From the NCBI GenBank assembly GCA_038215275.1, contig JBBQRA010000076.1:1-23476 (forward strand): a DNA stretch of 23,476 bases, read 5' to 3'. The position numbers and the translations under genes were made by a program. The notes below the pieces were generated by a model. It was not told where the DNA came from. It saw only the letters and a list, made by a program, of their open reading frames with translations, and did not search any database. The stretch is from Ga0077553 sp038215275. Its GTDB lineage: Bacteria > Acidobacteriota > Terriglobia > Bryobacterales > Bryobacteraceae. How positions within the stretch are numbered: position 1 is the first letter of the stretch; each line of letters begins with the position of its first letter. Below are positions 1 through 8,995 of this stretch, one piece after another.

Positions 1-850
1 CCCTGACAAAATCCTCCACCGGCAGCTCCCCCGCCGGATTCCGCGGGTGCGGAAAAAAGCTCCCTCCCGAGACATGAATTGCATCCACGCCTTCCGCCTC
101 CAACCACCGGCACACCTGCACGGAGTCAGCGATTGTGTTCCCCCGCGGTTCCCGCAGGGACATCGCGTTGTTGTTCTCCGTCGCGCTGATCTTCATTTGC
201 AAATGAAACTCCCGCCCGCACCGCGCCCGAATCGAACGAACAATCTCCAGCAGAAACCGCGCCCGATTCTCAAGCGTCCCACCGTATCCATCCGTCCGGT
301 CGTTGATTGCCGAACTCAAAAACTGCGTAATCAAATACCCGTTCGCCCCATGCAACTCCACCCCGTCCAGCCCCGCTTCTTGCGCCCGCATGGCCGCCTG
401 CCCAAACTGCTGCACCACCTGGCCAATTTCGTTCTCGGTCATTGCCCTAGACTCAAACCCGTGCATCGGGTCCGGCTTCGAAGTCGAACTCCAACTCTCC
501 GGATATTCAATGCCTTGAATATCCCGCTGCCGCCCCCCGTGGCTCAATTGCAGAATGAACTTGCAATCGTGCTCATGCACCCGCTTGCCCACCTCCCGCC
601 AGAACGGAATCTTATCGTCCGCATCGATCATCGCGTAGTTCGGCAGGATCCGCCCGCGCCCATGCACCGGCACGAATGAACTCACAATTGCTCCGACTCC
701 CCCGCGCGCAAATCGCGTCTCCCAATTAATCCGCGCCGGATTGCCAGATCCGTCGTAGTTGTCAAACCGTCCCGAGATATTCGACCGGAACAACCGGTTT
801 TTCACCGTCAAGTTCCGGAAAGTTAGCGGCTCAAAGATCGAATCGGCCAT
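1..850 (-). CDS. NADH:flavin oxidoreductase, Old Yellow Enzyme family (partial, 3' end outside window)
   Basis: The minus strand is open from an ATG at 850 to the window edge, giving 283 residues of a protein that is normally about 350-400 residues or longer. It opens with the family's IFEPLTFRNLTVKNRLFRS-type N-terminus. It carries QLSHGGRQ at about residues 101-108, the substrate/flavin-site motif ELHGANGYL at 165-173, and NDRTDGYGG followed by NRARF at 183-198. These are hallmarks of the FMN-binding TIM barrel of the OYE/2,4-dienoyl-CoA reductase group, which uses NAD(P)H to reduce activated C=C bonds. Whether a C-terminal FeS/FAD domain follows cannot be seen. AAAGGAG lies about 8 nt before the ATG. 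The gene starts 18 bp after the stop of the di-haem cytochrome gene, so the two are probably co-transcribed. No signal peptide is visible, so it is likely cytoplasmic. The substrate is unknown. Confidence 0.9.
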   Translation of the reverse strand, partial: MADSIFEPLTFRNLTVKNRLFRSNISGRFDNYDGSGNPARINWETRFARGGVGAIVSSFVPVHGRGRILPNYAMIDADDKIPFWREVGKRVHEHDCKFILQLSHGGRQRDIQGIEYPESWSSTSKPDPMHGFESRAMTENEIGQVVQQFGQAAMRAQEAGLDGVELHGANGYLITQFLSSAINDRTDGYGGTLENRARFLLEIVRSIRARCGREFHLQMKISATENNNAMSLREPRGNTIADSVQVCRWLEAEGVDAIHVSGGSFFPHPRNPAGELPVEDFVR

Positions 851-868
851 GGCGGGAACTCCTTTCGC

Positions 869-2782
869 TCAAAACGTGCGGACGTACTCAATCAAGGCCC
901 GTTTGTCGGCGTCGTTCAAATCCTTGGCGAACTCATGTCCCCGGTCCACCACAAAGTCCGGCGACAGATTATTCCGCAGCAGTACGTTGTTCAAGACCCC
1001 CCGCCCGATCAGCCAACCGATAAACCGGGTAAAGAAGTTATCGTTCCGGAGCAATTGCAGCTCAGGAGCATTAATATTGGCCACGAGATTCACCGGCGTC
1101 CCCCGTTTGATCTTCAATCGGTAACCGCTCTCGAGCGGCACCGCGCTGTCCACCGTAGTGCGCCAGATAGACGCGATCCCCGGTCGCTTCTCCGGCCACA
1201 GTAACTTCTCCATCGCATCGTTGAACGCCGCTATCCGCCCCGCCAGCGAAGGGTCTGCGTTGTACACTCCCACCGCATTGTTGTGGAAGAAAGGGGCCGT
1301 CGCCCACACCCCCGCCAACGTCGGCACCCGGTAATAGCCGCGCCCTCCCCCTGGAGGCTGGAACTGGATCGGCTTGCGCGGCTTGATGGGGTTGTACAAC
1401 CCCTTCAACGGCGCCGAGGCCGGCAACGCTTTGTAGCTCGCTGACGAAAACTCCGCCCAAATATGTCCATCGATGGCATTACTCGCAATCGCCCGGCCTA
1501 TGTTCGTGCCTAACTCGGCCACGGAGTAGCGCCGATCGTTCGACAGAAAGTTATCCTCCAGAAAATCCGGTTTCGCCACCGCCTCACGGAACCAAGCCTT
1601 CCGTGCCTCTTCCGTCGTCACGCTCGCCGGAGGCTGCTTACTCGAATGGCAGGCCGCGCACCGGTCGGCAAACGCCAGCGCGCCCCGCCGCATCACGTCC
1701 TGGTCCTGCGACAGATACTTCGCCCCGGCCGGCGAACCCTGCAACCGCGCCGGCGGGATCGTTTTCAGAAATGCCTCCGCCCCTTCCATCAACGCCTCGG
1801 TCGCCCGCCAGTCCGCGCAATCCTTCCGCGCCAAGGCAACCTGAAAGGGTTTCTGCTTGAATTCGGTACCGGAAATCGGGTCGTGCAGCGTCGTCCAATA
1901 CTCTGAGCACATCCCGATGTTCACGTACACCCGCAGCGACGCCCCCGCGGTTCCGACGCTGTCGGCCCCGTCTTTCAGGATGTGGTGGACCTCCCGCTTC
2001 GTGCCGTCTCCCATAGTCTCGGTTTCCACCGGCCGGTGCCGCAAATAGACAATGGAGTTAATCGCATTCGGATTGAAGATATGGTCTGTGGCAAATCGTG
2101 AAGTATCCGACGTTCCCGCCGGCTGCGTATTGGCCACATGCCAGCGGAAGTCCTCCTGCGCCAACTTCAGTCCGAATAGCGTGCCCTCTTTGAAATACTG
2201 ATTTCCGATTGCGGGTGACAGGTGGGCCCACCGCGGTTTTTCCGGATCCGGCGGTGGGTTCAGCGGATTGAATCCGATGTGGCAAAATCCGCAAGTCATC
2301 CCGATCAGATACGGTGGCTCCACCGATGCCGGATCCGCCAGATACTTCTTCACATCCCAAACGAACTTATCGAACTTCGGATTCGGGAACTTCCGCAGCC
2401 CCACGACGCCGCTCGATTGGCTTGGAATGCCGGGAATGTCCAGTGTCTTGCAGACATCCATCCAAAGCCCGTGCTCATCCGGGCCGGTAGCCGCAGTACA
2501 GTCCGGATCGTTCAAAACCCCCATCAGCCGGAACCGTTCCGGGCGGCGCCGCGAGTCCACATATTGCAGCAGATCGGTAATGCCATGCGTGATTCCAGCC
2601 ACTTGCCTCCAGAATCTCTCCCCGCCTCCCGTCCAGAAATACCAGGTATTCCGCCCCTGCTGTTCCTGTGCAGTCAACTGGCGGCCGCCATATTCATACG
2701 AATCAGGCTCTGCCGGATATTCCTGCCCAAGACAGAGCACTTGCACAGAAAGGAACAATAGGAGCAGACAGCGTTTTGACAT
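869..2782 (-). CDS. exported di-haem cytochrome c (cytochrome c peroxidase/RoxA-like)
   Basis: From the ATG at 2782 the product has 637 residues. It starts with a signal peptide (MSKRCLLLLFLSVQVLCLG), which is why this start is preferred over the in-frame ATG at 2824 that would add 14 polar residues. Neither start has a clear Shine-Dalgarno. Two covalent haem sites are visible: CGFCH at about residues 164-168 and CAACH at 375-379. Further on are a RVPTLAGVW...PFFHNNAVG segment and a C-terminal VVDRGHEFAKDL followed by DADKRALIEYVRTF, typical of the distal region of MauG/cytochrome c peroxidase-like proteins. From memory, the size and the wide spacing of the haem sites resemble the rubber oxygenase RoxA family, with the late RGHEF histidine placed like the distal ligand of the second haem. 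This is a resemblance, not a demonstrated activity. The flavin oxidoreductase follows 18 bp downstream. Confidence 0.8.
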   Translation of the reverse strand: MSKRCLLLLFLSVQVLCLGQEYPAEPDSYEYGGRQLTAQEQQGRNTWYFWTGGGERFWRQVAGITHGITDLLQYVDSRRRPERFRLMGVLNDPDCTAATGPDEHGLWMDVCKTLDIPGIPSQSSGVVGLRKFPNPKFDKFVWDVKKYLADPASVEPPYLIGMTCGFCHIGFNPLNPPPDPEKPRWAHLSPAIGNQYFKEGTLFGLKLAQEDFRWHVANTQPAGTSDTSRFATDHIFNPNAINSIVYLRHRPVETETMGDGTKREVHHILKDGADSVGTAGASLRVYVNIGMCSEYWTTLHDPISGTEFKQKPFQVALARKDCADWRATEALMEGAEAFLKTIPPARLQGSPAGAKYLSQDQDVMRRGALAFADRCAACHSSKQPPASVTTEEARKAWFREAVAKPDFLEDNFLSNDRRYSVAELGTNIGRAIASNAIDGHIWAEFSSASYKALPASAPLKGLYNPIKPRKPIQFQPPGGGRGYYRVPTLAGVWATAPFFHNNAVGVYNADPSLAGRIAAFNDAMEKLLWPEKRPGIASIWRTTVDSAVPLESGYRLKIKRGTPVNLVANINAPELQLLRNDNFFTRFIGWLIGRGVLNNVLLRNNLSPDFVVDRGHEFAKDLNDADKRALIEYVRTF

Positions 2783-3039
2783 CACAAAGACAGTACCCGA
2801 TTTATCGCCCGAGGAAAAGCGCATGCTTAGGTGACATTAGCCCAGCGGCATCCGCGGTGCGCAACGAGCGACATTTCCGCATCGTCTGAGAACATCTCCC
2901 CATTTTTTCTCATTCTGAAAACCACCGAGAAACTTGAGAATACGGCGCCATCGCGCTGCGCATCTAAAGAAGCCGAGAGCTGCTGCGAGCCGGCAGGAAA
3001 GGCCCCTTGTTGCAATCCAGTCATTGCCCTAGGCCGCCA

Positions 3040-3056
3040 CCTGCGCCCTTCGCAGG
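3040..3056 (-). terminator. hairpin after the sigma-54 activator gene
   Basis: CCTGCG and CGCAGG form a perfect 6-bp stem around a 5-nt loop, about 13 nt past the stop codon of the response-regulator gene at 3069. There is no T-run, so it may be only a weak terminator or a 3'-end stabilising stem. The rest of the 240-bp gap to the cytochrome gene presumably holds that gene's promoter. I could not place a convincing one. Confidence 0.3.
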
Positions 3057-3068
3057 CTTCAGCCACAC

Positions 3069-4430
3069 CTATTCCATTCCAAATTCCCGCAGGCGGTCGT
3101 ACAACAGCCGGCGGTTAATCTGCAACAGATCGGCTGCGCCGGTCCGGTTCCCACCGGACGCAGCCAGCGCCCGCTCAAGCAGTCGCCGTTCCAAGCGACG
3201 CACCGCCTCGTGAAGCCCGATGTTCAGCGGCACTTGGTCAAAGTCATCGCCGGTTGCCGGTGCCCCCGGCAGCGCAAGATGTTCCGGCAGGATTCGTGCA
3301 CCCCGGCTGAGCACCATCGCCCTTTCGAGCGCATGCTCCAGCTCCCGTACGTTCCCCGGCCACTCCTGCCGGGTGAGCCAGACCAGCGCCTCATCCGACA
3401 ACCCGGCTAAAGGCATCCGCAGCCGCCTCGCGGCTCGCAGCGTCAAGTGCTCGGAAAGTTGCGGAATGTCGCTTCGCCGCTCTCGTAGCGGGGGAGCGGC
3501 AATCTCCACCACCTTCAACCGAAAGTAGAGGTCCTCACGAAAAGCGTTCTTTTGCATTGCCGCTTCCAGGTTCTGGTTGGTTGCCGCCAATACCCGAATG
3601 TCCAGTGCAATCGTGGCGTTCGATCCCAGCCGCTCGATCGAGTGTTCCTGCAGCACCCGCAGCAGCTTCGCCTGCGTTCCCGGTGACAACTCGCCAATCT
3701 CGTCCAAAAAGATGGTTCCACCGTTTGCGTATTCGAACTTGCCAAGCCGCCGCCCCACCGCCCCGGTGAACGCACCCTTCTCATGGCCAAACAGCTCGGC
3801 TTCAAGCATGGTGTCGGGAATGGCGGCGCAATTCACTTTCACCAACGGCCGCGATTTCCGCAGGCTGTGTTGGTGGATGGCATGGGCAATCAACTCTTTC
3901 CCCGTGCCAGACTCACCGCGGATCAACACCGTGCAATCGGTTGGTGCCACCTGCCCGATTAACTTATACATCGCGTGCATCGCTGGACTGTTGCCGATCA
4001 GTTCGTTCCCGGTAGAATCGGCCCCTTCGTTCCGCAGCGTTTCCAAATCTTGATTCCGCCGGCGCGCATCGATAGCACGCCGAAGCAGAATCAATAGCTC
4101 GTCAAAATTGATGGGCTTTGTCAGGTAGTCAAAGGCGCCCAGCATCATCGCTTCAATGGCCACCGTGCTCGTGCCGTAAGCCGTCATCACCAGCACTGCG
4201 GGAGCATTCTGCTGACTCTGCAACTCTCGCAGGACCGACAGACCATCCCGTCCAGGCATCTTCACGTCGAGAAGCGCGGCTTCTACCCCGCCATCCGCCA
4301 GAATCTCCAGCGCCTCATCTCCCCTTGATGCAGCAACGACCCGGTAACCTTCGTCTTCCAGTAAGTGGCGAAGCGCCTCCCTGGCCGTCGTCTCATCTTC
4401 TGCAATCAGCACCGACGCGATCGGCTTCAT
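3069..4430 (-). CDS. sigma-54-dependent response regulator, NtrC family
   Basis: This 453-residue protein has the full three-domain NtrC architecture. The receiver domain (1-120) has the acidic pair E11/D12, phospho-acceptor D55 in LLDVKMPG, T83 and K105 in LTKP. The AAA+ domain (about 142-375) has Walker A GESGTGKE at 172-179, the sigma-54-contacting GAFTGA loop at 219-224, Walker B FLDE at 241-244 and the FRED.YFRL arginine region near 298-304. A C-terminal Fis-type helix-turn-helix follows (about 410-450, NRTGAADLLQINRRLLYDRL). All key residues are present, so it should activate sigma-54 promoters when phosphorylated. Its ATG overlaps the kinase stop by 4 bp (ATGA), so the two are translationally coupled and very likely cognate partners. 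It closes the operon that begins with the TonB-dependent receptor. Confidence 0.95.
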   Translation of the reverse strand: MKPIASVLIAEDETTAREALRHLLEDEGYRVVAASRGDEALEILADGGVEAALLDVKMPGRDGLSVLRELQSQQNAPAVLVMTAYGTSTVAIEAMMLGAFDYLTKPINFDELLILLRRAIDARRRNQDLETLRNEGADSTGNELIGNSPAMHAMYKLIGQVAPTDCTVLIRGESGTGKELIAHAIHQHSLRKSRPLVKVNCAAIPDTMLEAELFGHEKGAFTGAVGRRLGKFEYANGGTIFLDEIGELSPGTQAKLLRVLQEHSIERLGSNATIALDIRVLAATNQNLEAAMQKNAFREDLYFRLKVVEIAAPPLRERRSDIPQLSEHLTLRAARRLRMPLAGLSDEALVWLTRQEWPGNVRELEHALERAMVLSRGARILPEHLALPGAPATGDDFDQVPLNIGLHEAVRRLERRLLERALAASGGNRTGAADLLQINRRLLYDRLREFGME

Positions 4431-5875
4431 TGCGGACCTCCCCTTGGCAGTCGAACAATGAAAGTCGTTCCCCGATCCGACGTCTCAAAACGCAAAAATC
4501 CCCTGTGAGCCGCCACAATTTCACGCGAAACCGAAAGTCCAAGCCCCGTTCCCTCAGGCCTCGTTGTAAAGAAGGCGTCAAAGACGTGGTCCCGCGCCGC
4601 CTCCGCAATGCCCGGTCCCTGATCGATCACAGCCACCTCGACAGACTCGTCCGAGTCCGAAATCCGGACACTCACTTCGGCCCTCTCCGGCGAAGCCTCT
4701 ATCGCGTTGAGCAGCAAGTTCGTCAGCACCTGTTCCATCTTTACGCCATCCACGTACACAAGCGCACCCGCACCTTCATCCGCCAATATGCGCGCTGCAA
4801 TCCCTTTCGCCCGGGCACGGTCCTGCACCACCATAAGGGATCGCTCCACCAACGGCAACAGCCGCTCGGGCGAAAGGGTACACCCGTTTGGCTTTCCGAA
4901 AGCCAGCAACTGCCCCAGAATGGAATTCAATCGGTCCACTTGGTCCATCGCCGTGTCCAATTCCTGCGTCGTTGCAATCCCTCTGCTCATTCGCCGCTTC
5001 ACCAGTTCCAACTGCAACCGCATCGAGTTGAGGGGATTCCGGATCTCATGGGCCACCCCGGCCACCACCCTACCCAGTGCCGCCAGCCGGTCCTGTTCCC
5101 TCACCGTAGTCTCCAACTCCATGCGCCGGTCGGCCATGCTTCCAATGGCCGCATGGATCTCGCCGAAGTCGCCGGAGCCCGGAGCAGTCCGAAAAGTGAA
5201 GTCGCGCTCCAACTCCTTGAGCTGTTGCTTCACACCCTCCACGCCGCTTCGCAATCGCACCAGGATGGAGACGACCCCGGCGACTCCGGCCACCGCAGCC
5301 AGCACGAGGGTAGCCAATAGCCATCGCCGCCGATTGGGCACCGGATCGCGGACGCCAATCAGCCGTTTCAATGCCCAAGCGTAGCGCCGGTCTGAAGTGG
5401 CAAGCGCGGTCGCTACCAGCAAGTCGCCACCAGCCGCCCTTGCGACTGTTGATCCGGGCCGCCGCACGGCCGCTTCTATTGCCTCCCGCTCCTCGCTCAA
5501 AATCGTGTCGCGAAGGATCGCGTCTCGCGGGCCTGCAGCCCCAACCTCAACCCCCGATTCGGAATCATAGAATCCGCCCTTCACATCGTTGTAGGACCGC
5601 AGAACGGTCTGCGACAACCCTCGAAGAGAGAGATCCTGCGCTTCAATCGGCATCTCTTGCATCGGCCGCCCGCTGAACTCGGCGCGTTCCTCGTATTGCG
5701 CCCGCAGTTCGTTCGCCGCACCAGCCAACTCCCGTTCCGCCCCCGCCCTCAGCGTACTCTCCGTCTGCGTGAGCGCATCCTGCACCAGCAGAAGTGCCAA
5801 CGCCACTACGGAGACCGAGGCGATTCCCATTAGCCCCGCCTCAATCCGGAAAGATCGCGCGCTCAGGATCCCCAC
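4427..5875 (-). CDS. membrane sensor histidine kinase (NtrB/AtoS-like)
   Basis: The 482-residue product has an N-terminal transmembrane segment (about 14-34), a periplasmic stretch of about 145 residues with no recognised domain, and a second transmembrane segment (about 184-206). A HAMP-like linker leads to a HisKA domain with LGRVVAGVAHEIRNPLNSM (phospho-acceptor H276). The HATPase domain has N-box NLLLNAIEA (385-393), G1 DQGPG (418-422) and G2 GTGLGL (442-447), so it should be active. The open frame starts at a GTG at 5875 that shares one base with the stop of the upstream gene. An internal ATG at 5830 with GAGG before it would still leave the first transmembrane segment and is an alternative start. 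The stop overlaps the NtrC-type gene by 4 bp. The periplasmic part presumably senses an envelope or ligand signal related to the receptor operon. Confidence 0.92.
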   Translation of the reverse strand: MGILSARSFRIEAGLMGIASVSVVALALLLVQDALTQTESTLRAGAERELAGAANELRAQYEERAEFSGRPMQEMPIEAQDLSLRGLSQTVLRSYNDVKGGFYDSESGVEVGAAGPRDAILRDTILSEEREAIEAAVRRPGSTVARAAGGDLLVATALATSDRRYAWALKRLIGVRDPVPNRRRWLLATLVLAAVAGVAGVVSILVRLRSGVEGVKQQLKELERDFTFRTAPGSGDFGEIHAAIGSMADRRMELETTVREQDRLAALGRVVAGVAHEIRNPLNSMRLQLELVKRRMSRGIATTQELDTAMDQVDRLNSILGQLLAFGKPNGCTLSPERLLPLVERSLMVVQDRARAKGIAARILADEGAGALVYVDGVKMEQVLTNLLLNAIEASPERAEVSVRISDSDESVEVAVIDQGPGIAEAARDHVFDAFFTTRPEGTGLGLSVSREIVAAHRGFLRFETSDRGTTFIVRLPRGGPQ

Positions 5876-6471
5876 TATTCCAGCACCGGAGGCTCCGGCC
5901 TTCTTACTACGGCCTGCGCCAGGTTCTCCAACACGTTCACTAGTTCGGCGCCAGCCGAGCCCAGCTTGGTCGCGCGGTGAAACCCACCCACATCGTAGGC
6001 CGCTCTCGCCATCTGGTAGAGGCGGCGGGCCCGAACTACATATTCGCCGGCCCGAGCGTCCCCGCTTAACTTGGCGAAGTATTCGCCCTGCTGTATCCGA
6101 AAATAGGCCCGTTCCAGGCTCTTCGCCGTAGATCGCTGCGGATCACCGGTTTTCTTGCCGTCGCGATTTGGCTGGCCCGCCGCGACCAAATCATCGCGGG
6201 CATCCAGAAGGTCATCGAGCGCCTCCAACACTCGGTCCTGCTCATACGGAGATCCGGAGAGGGTTCGGCTCCGCTCAATCAGCCGCTGCGTCTCCCGCGC
6301 GAGAAAGTTGGAAAGTTCGTCTTTGGCGGATGGAGCACTCATCATTCCCGCCCGTGCTTCCATTTTCAGCCGCCGAGTTTCGAGCTTCCTGCCCTTCTTT
6401 TCGTCCTCCGCTTGGCCCGCCACGGCAACGAATAACAACAACGCCACTACTCGCCTTGTGAGACCCGCCAT
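5875..6471 (-). CDS. small exported helical protein of unknown function
   Basis: I do not recognise this family. From the ATG at 6471 the product is 198 residues, beginning with a signal peptide (MAGLTRRVVALLLFVAVAGQ, probable cleavage near AGQA-ED). The rest is highly charged and predicted helical, for example EALDDLLDARDDLVAAG and RAGEYVVRARRLYQMARAAYDVGG, with no cysteines or membrane segments. The frame is open further upstream to 6543, but the ATG at 6471 is preferred. It gives a signal peptide, has GAGGA overlapping the receptor's stop codon, and sits only 7 bp after that stop. The stop overlaps the kinase start by one base. Its place between an outer-membrane receptor and a sensor kinase suggests a periplasmic accessory or signalling role; this is inference from context only. 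Confidence 0.75.
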   Translation of the reverse strand: MAGLTRRVVALLLFVAVAGQAEDEKKGRKLETRRLKMEARAGMMSAPSAKDELSNFLARETQRLIERSRTLSGSPYEQDRVLEALDDLLDARDDLVAAGQPNRDGKKTGDPQRSTAKSLERAYFRIQQGEYFAKLSGDARAGEYVVRARRLYQMARAAYDVGGFHRATKLGSAGAELVNVLENLAQAVVRRPEPPVLE

Positions 6472-6478
6472 AGATTCC

Positions 6479-8995
6479 TCAGAACGTGAGCCGCAATCCA
6501 AACTGCAGGCGCCGCGCCGGTTGCGCCGATACGGGCAGACCATAAAACGGCGAACTCAAATTTCCAACATACCCAGCATAGTTCACACCATTCAAGACAT
6601 TGAACGCATCGACGGTAGCCTCCATCGTGGGACCTCTGCCGCCCAGAGCCGGGATCCGGAACTCCCTCGCCATCCGAACATCGAGCCGCATCACGCCCGG
6701 ACCCTGGAGGCTATTTCGCGGAACACCCGCCGGCCGGTCGCTGGCGATTCCGTCCTGGTTGTTGTCCTGTCCCGTGATGAGGCTGTACGGATTCCCCGTA
6801 GCTGCGAAGAACACGAATCCTGCCTTGAACCATTTCCCGACGGGAACGGTGCCCAGCGCCCGCAGCCTGTGCCGTCTGTCTCGATTCGATCGCGACCACT
6901 CCGATTCCAGGTTGTAGCTGTTTGGCGGCAAGGCATCCCGGCCATCCGCATGCGACATCACCCGTCCCAGTTCATACCGGATCGAACCATTGAAGAATCG
7001 GCTGAGCCGCCCGGACACCCCTAGTTCCAGACTCTGGCTCTTCACCGTACCGGAAGACTCAAACTGCCGGACAATTCCAAGCGCTGGGTCAGGCCTCTGC
7101 CCATCCGCTAACCATGGGGCATTCACATCCCGGGAACGGAAGGCACTCACGCCACGAAACCCTCTCCAGGTTGCGGACACCGTCGTTCTCGCTGAAAGTC
7201 TGTGCTCCACCCCTAGGCTGTAGTGGATCGTGTATGGCGAACGCAGATCGTCCGCCATGCGAACCAGCGCCGGCGGCAGTGCCGCTCCCCCGCCTTCAAA
7301 GGACGGATCCGGCCACAAGGGATTGCTCACAATCAGTCGCCGGAAATCCCCTCGACCGAAGAGTAGAGCATCCCGAATCACTCCTCCGTTGAGCCGGGTG
7401 TAAAAGATCCCGGAGCCCCCACGAATCACCGTCTTCTGTCGTTGCCCCGGCGACCAGGCTAGAGACAACCGGGGGGCCAGATTGTTCGTATCACTGATGA
7501 AGTTCTGACGGTCGTACCGCAGACCCAATCCGGCCGTCAGTCCCGGCCGTAGATTGATCGTGTCCTGAATAAAGAGTCCGACGGTCCGCTGGCGGAAAGA
7601 AACCCTTCCGTCGCCCACTTGTTGGGTAAAAGCGAACGGCCGGCCAGCCCGGAAGTCGTCCAGACTGGCGAACTGATACGTTCCCTGGCGATTGCCAAAG
7701 TCTTCGTACGTCTGTCGCGTCCAGTCCGGCACGTCCATTCCGCCGCGCACCAGATGCTTACCTTTGGACCAGGACAGGACATATTTCAATCCGAGTTCCG
7801 TTTCATCGGAACGGGTATCCACCTGGGCGCCTCCGCCCACAAACGCATCGGCAACGCTGATCAGCCGCCCCTGCGACACACTCGCCGAGCGGCGGCGGGA
7901 CGACTCCCATTGGAACGACAAGTCACTTACCAAATTGGCCGAGAGAAACGCGCTATGCTGCGCACGGAACTCGCTCTCGTTGCTTCGTTCTCTAAATCCG
8001 GCTTCCGGCAAACGGAAGCCTCCCGTACCCTGGTTCTCCGCGCTCTCTCTTTCCCGATCGAAGCGAACTGTAAAGACGTGCCGCTCCCCGACCAGCCGTC
8101 GAATCTTCACCATCAGATCGGTTGCCGATTGCGGCGTGCGTATCTGCTGATTCAGGAGCCCAGACGGCGTCTGCGCATAGACCACCGACTGCAGATTCTC
8201 ATTCTCCTGTTCCGCGGCGACCATAAAGCTGGTTTTCCCGGAACGGTCAAGCGGACCGGAGAGATAACCGGTGAACAGTTGCCGATTCTCGTCCGGCCGG
8301 GCATTGGCAAACGCATTGCGCGCATCGACGGCCGAGTCGCGCAGGCCAGCGCGAATGGCGCCATGGAAGGCGGTCGATGCATCCCGGGTGGTGATCTCTA
8401 TCCTGCCCCGTCCGGGGCGCGTAAACTCGGCCGTATACGGGTCGCGATTGATCTTAACTTGCTGGATCGCTTCAATGGGCACGCTCTTTGCGTCCATCTC
8501 CACACCGTCGACAACGACGGTTACGCCATCCTCGTCCTCGCCGGCTCCACCTACCATCTCCTGCAACACGGACATATAGTTCGTCCCAAGAATCGGCAAT
8601 CCCCGCAACTCCTCGCTGCTCACCGTCACAGCGCTCAAATTGTCCGCGGGTGCCGTACTCACGGCCTCCGCACTTTCCGTGACATTCACTTCATTGCGAA
8701 CCTCCGCCAGTTTGAGGACAATGCGGAGCGGCCGGATGGCGGATGTCAGTCCGATTGGGATCGAGACCGGCCGGAAGGGCGCCCGCCCTACCTTCACGAC
8801 GTAATTGCCAGTCTTCAGCCCCAGAGTACGGAACTCCCCAGTGGCATCAGTTACCACCTCGCTCCCGCCGATGGCCACAACGATTCCCTGGACCGGTGCG
8901 CCGCTGGGATCCACCACCCTTCCCGAGATCTGAGGTGACTGAGCGGCAGCCAAACCGGCGAAGGAAACCAGCAGAAGACACCGCAGAAAACGCAT
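6479..8995 (-). CDS. Oar-like TonB-dependent outer-membrane receptor
   Basis: The product has 838 residues from the ATG at 8995. A signal peptide (MRFLRCLLLVSFAGLAAAQ) leads to a carboxypeptidase-regulatory-like beta domain at about 22-95 (ISGRVVDPSGAPVQGIVV...TGEFRTLGLKTGNYVVKV). A plug region follows at about 110-205 (LPILGTNYMSVLQEM, VVVDGVEMD, RGRIEITTRDASTAFHG), then a long beta-barrel with recurrent aromatic/arginine strands. It ends in LQFGLRLTF with the terminal phenylalanine expected for Bam-dependent insertion. The frame is open 80 codons further upstream, but that stretch lacks export features. The likely role is TonB-driven import of a large substrate, often oligosaccharides in Acidobacteriota relatives; the substrate here is unknown. 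It is the first gene of an operon with the small exported protein and the two-component system, an unusual arrangement for this family. Confidence 0.9.
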   Translation of the reverse strand: MRFLRCLLLVSFAGLAAAQSPQISGRVVDPSGAPVQGIVVAIGGSEVVTDATGEFRTLGLKTGNYVVKVGRAPFRPVSIPIGLTSAIRPLRIVLKLAEVRNEVNVTESAEAVSTAPADNLSAVTVSSEELRGLPILGTNYMSVLQEMVGGAGEDEDGVTVVVDGVEMDAKSVPIEAIQQVKINRDPYTAEFTRPGRGRIEITTRDASTAFHGAIRAGLRDSAVDARNAFANARPDENRQLFTGYLSGPLDRSGKTSFMVAAEQENENLQSVVYAQTPSGLLNQQIRTPQSATDLMVKIRRLVGERHVFTVRFDRERESAENQGTGGFRLPEAGFRERSNESEFRAQHSAFLSANLVSDLSFQWESSRRRSASVSQGRLISVADAFVGGGAQVDTRSDETELGLKYVLSWSKGKHLVRGGMDVPDWTRQTYEDFGNRQGTYQFASLDDFRAGRPFAFTQQVGDGRVSFRQRTVGLFIQDTINLRPGLTAGLGLRYDRQNFISDTNNLAPRLSLAWSPGQRQKTVIRGGSGIFYTRLNGGVIRDALLFGRGDFRRLIVSNPLWPDPSFEGGGAALPPALVRMADDLRSPYTIHYSLGVEHRLSARTTVSATWRGFRGVSAFRSRDVNAPWLADGQRPDPALGIVRQFESSGTVKSQSLELGVSGRLSRFFNGSIRYELGRVMSHADGRDALPPNSYNLESEWSRSNRDRRHRLRALGTVPVGKWFKAGFVFFAATGNPYSLITGQDNNQDGIASDRPAGVPRNSLQGPGVMRLDVRMAREFRIPALGGRGPTMEATVDAFNVLNGVNYAGYVGNLSSPFYGLPVSAQPARRLQFGLRLTF

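Noticed and set aside
3017..3035. TGGATTGCAA near the cytochrome upstream region as a sigma-54 promoter
   Set aside because: The GG and GC dinucleotides do not fall at the required 10-nt spacing on the minus strand.
4118..5320. 400-codon open frame on the plus strand
   Set aside because: It lies opposite the two-component genes, which have complete conserved domains. Its translation is rich in Arg, Ser, Pro and His, as expected from the antisense frame of GC-rich coding DNA.
7619..8938. 439-codon open frame on the plus strand
   Set aside because: It is antisense to the TonB-dependent receptor and has no recognisable domain. The receptor frame has signal peptide, plug, barrel and C-terminal Phe.
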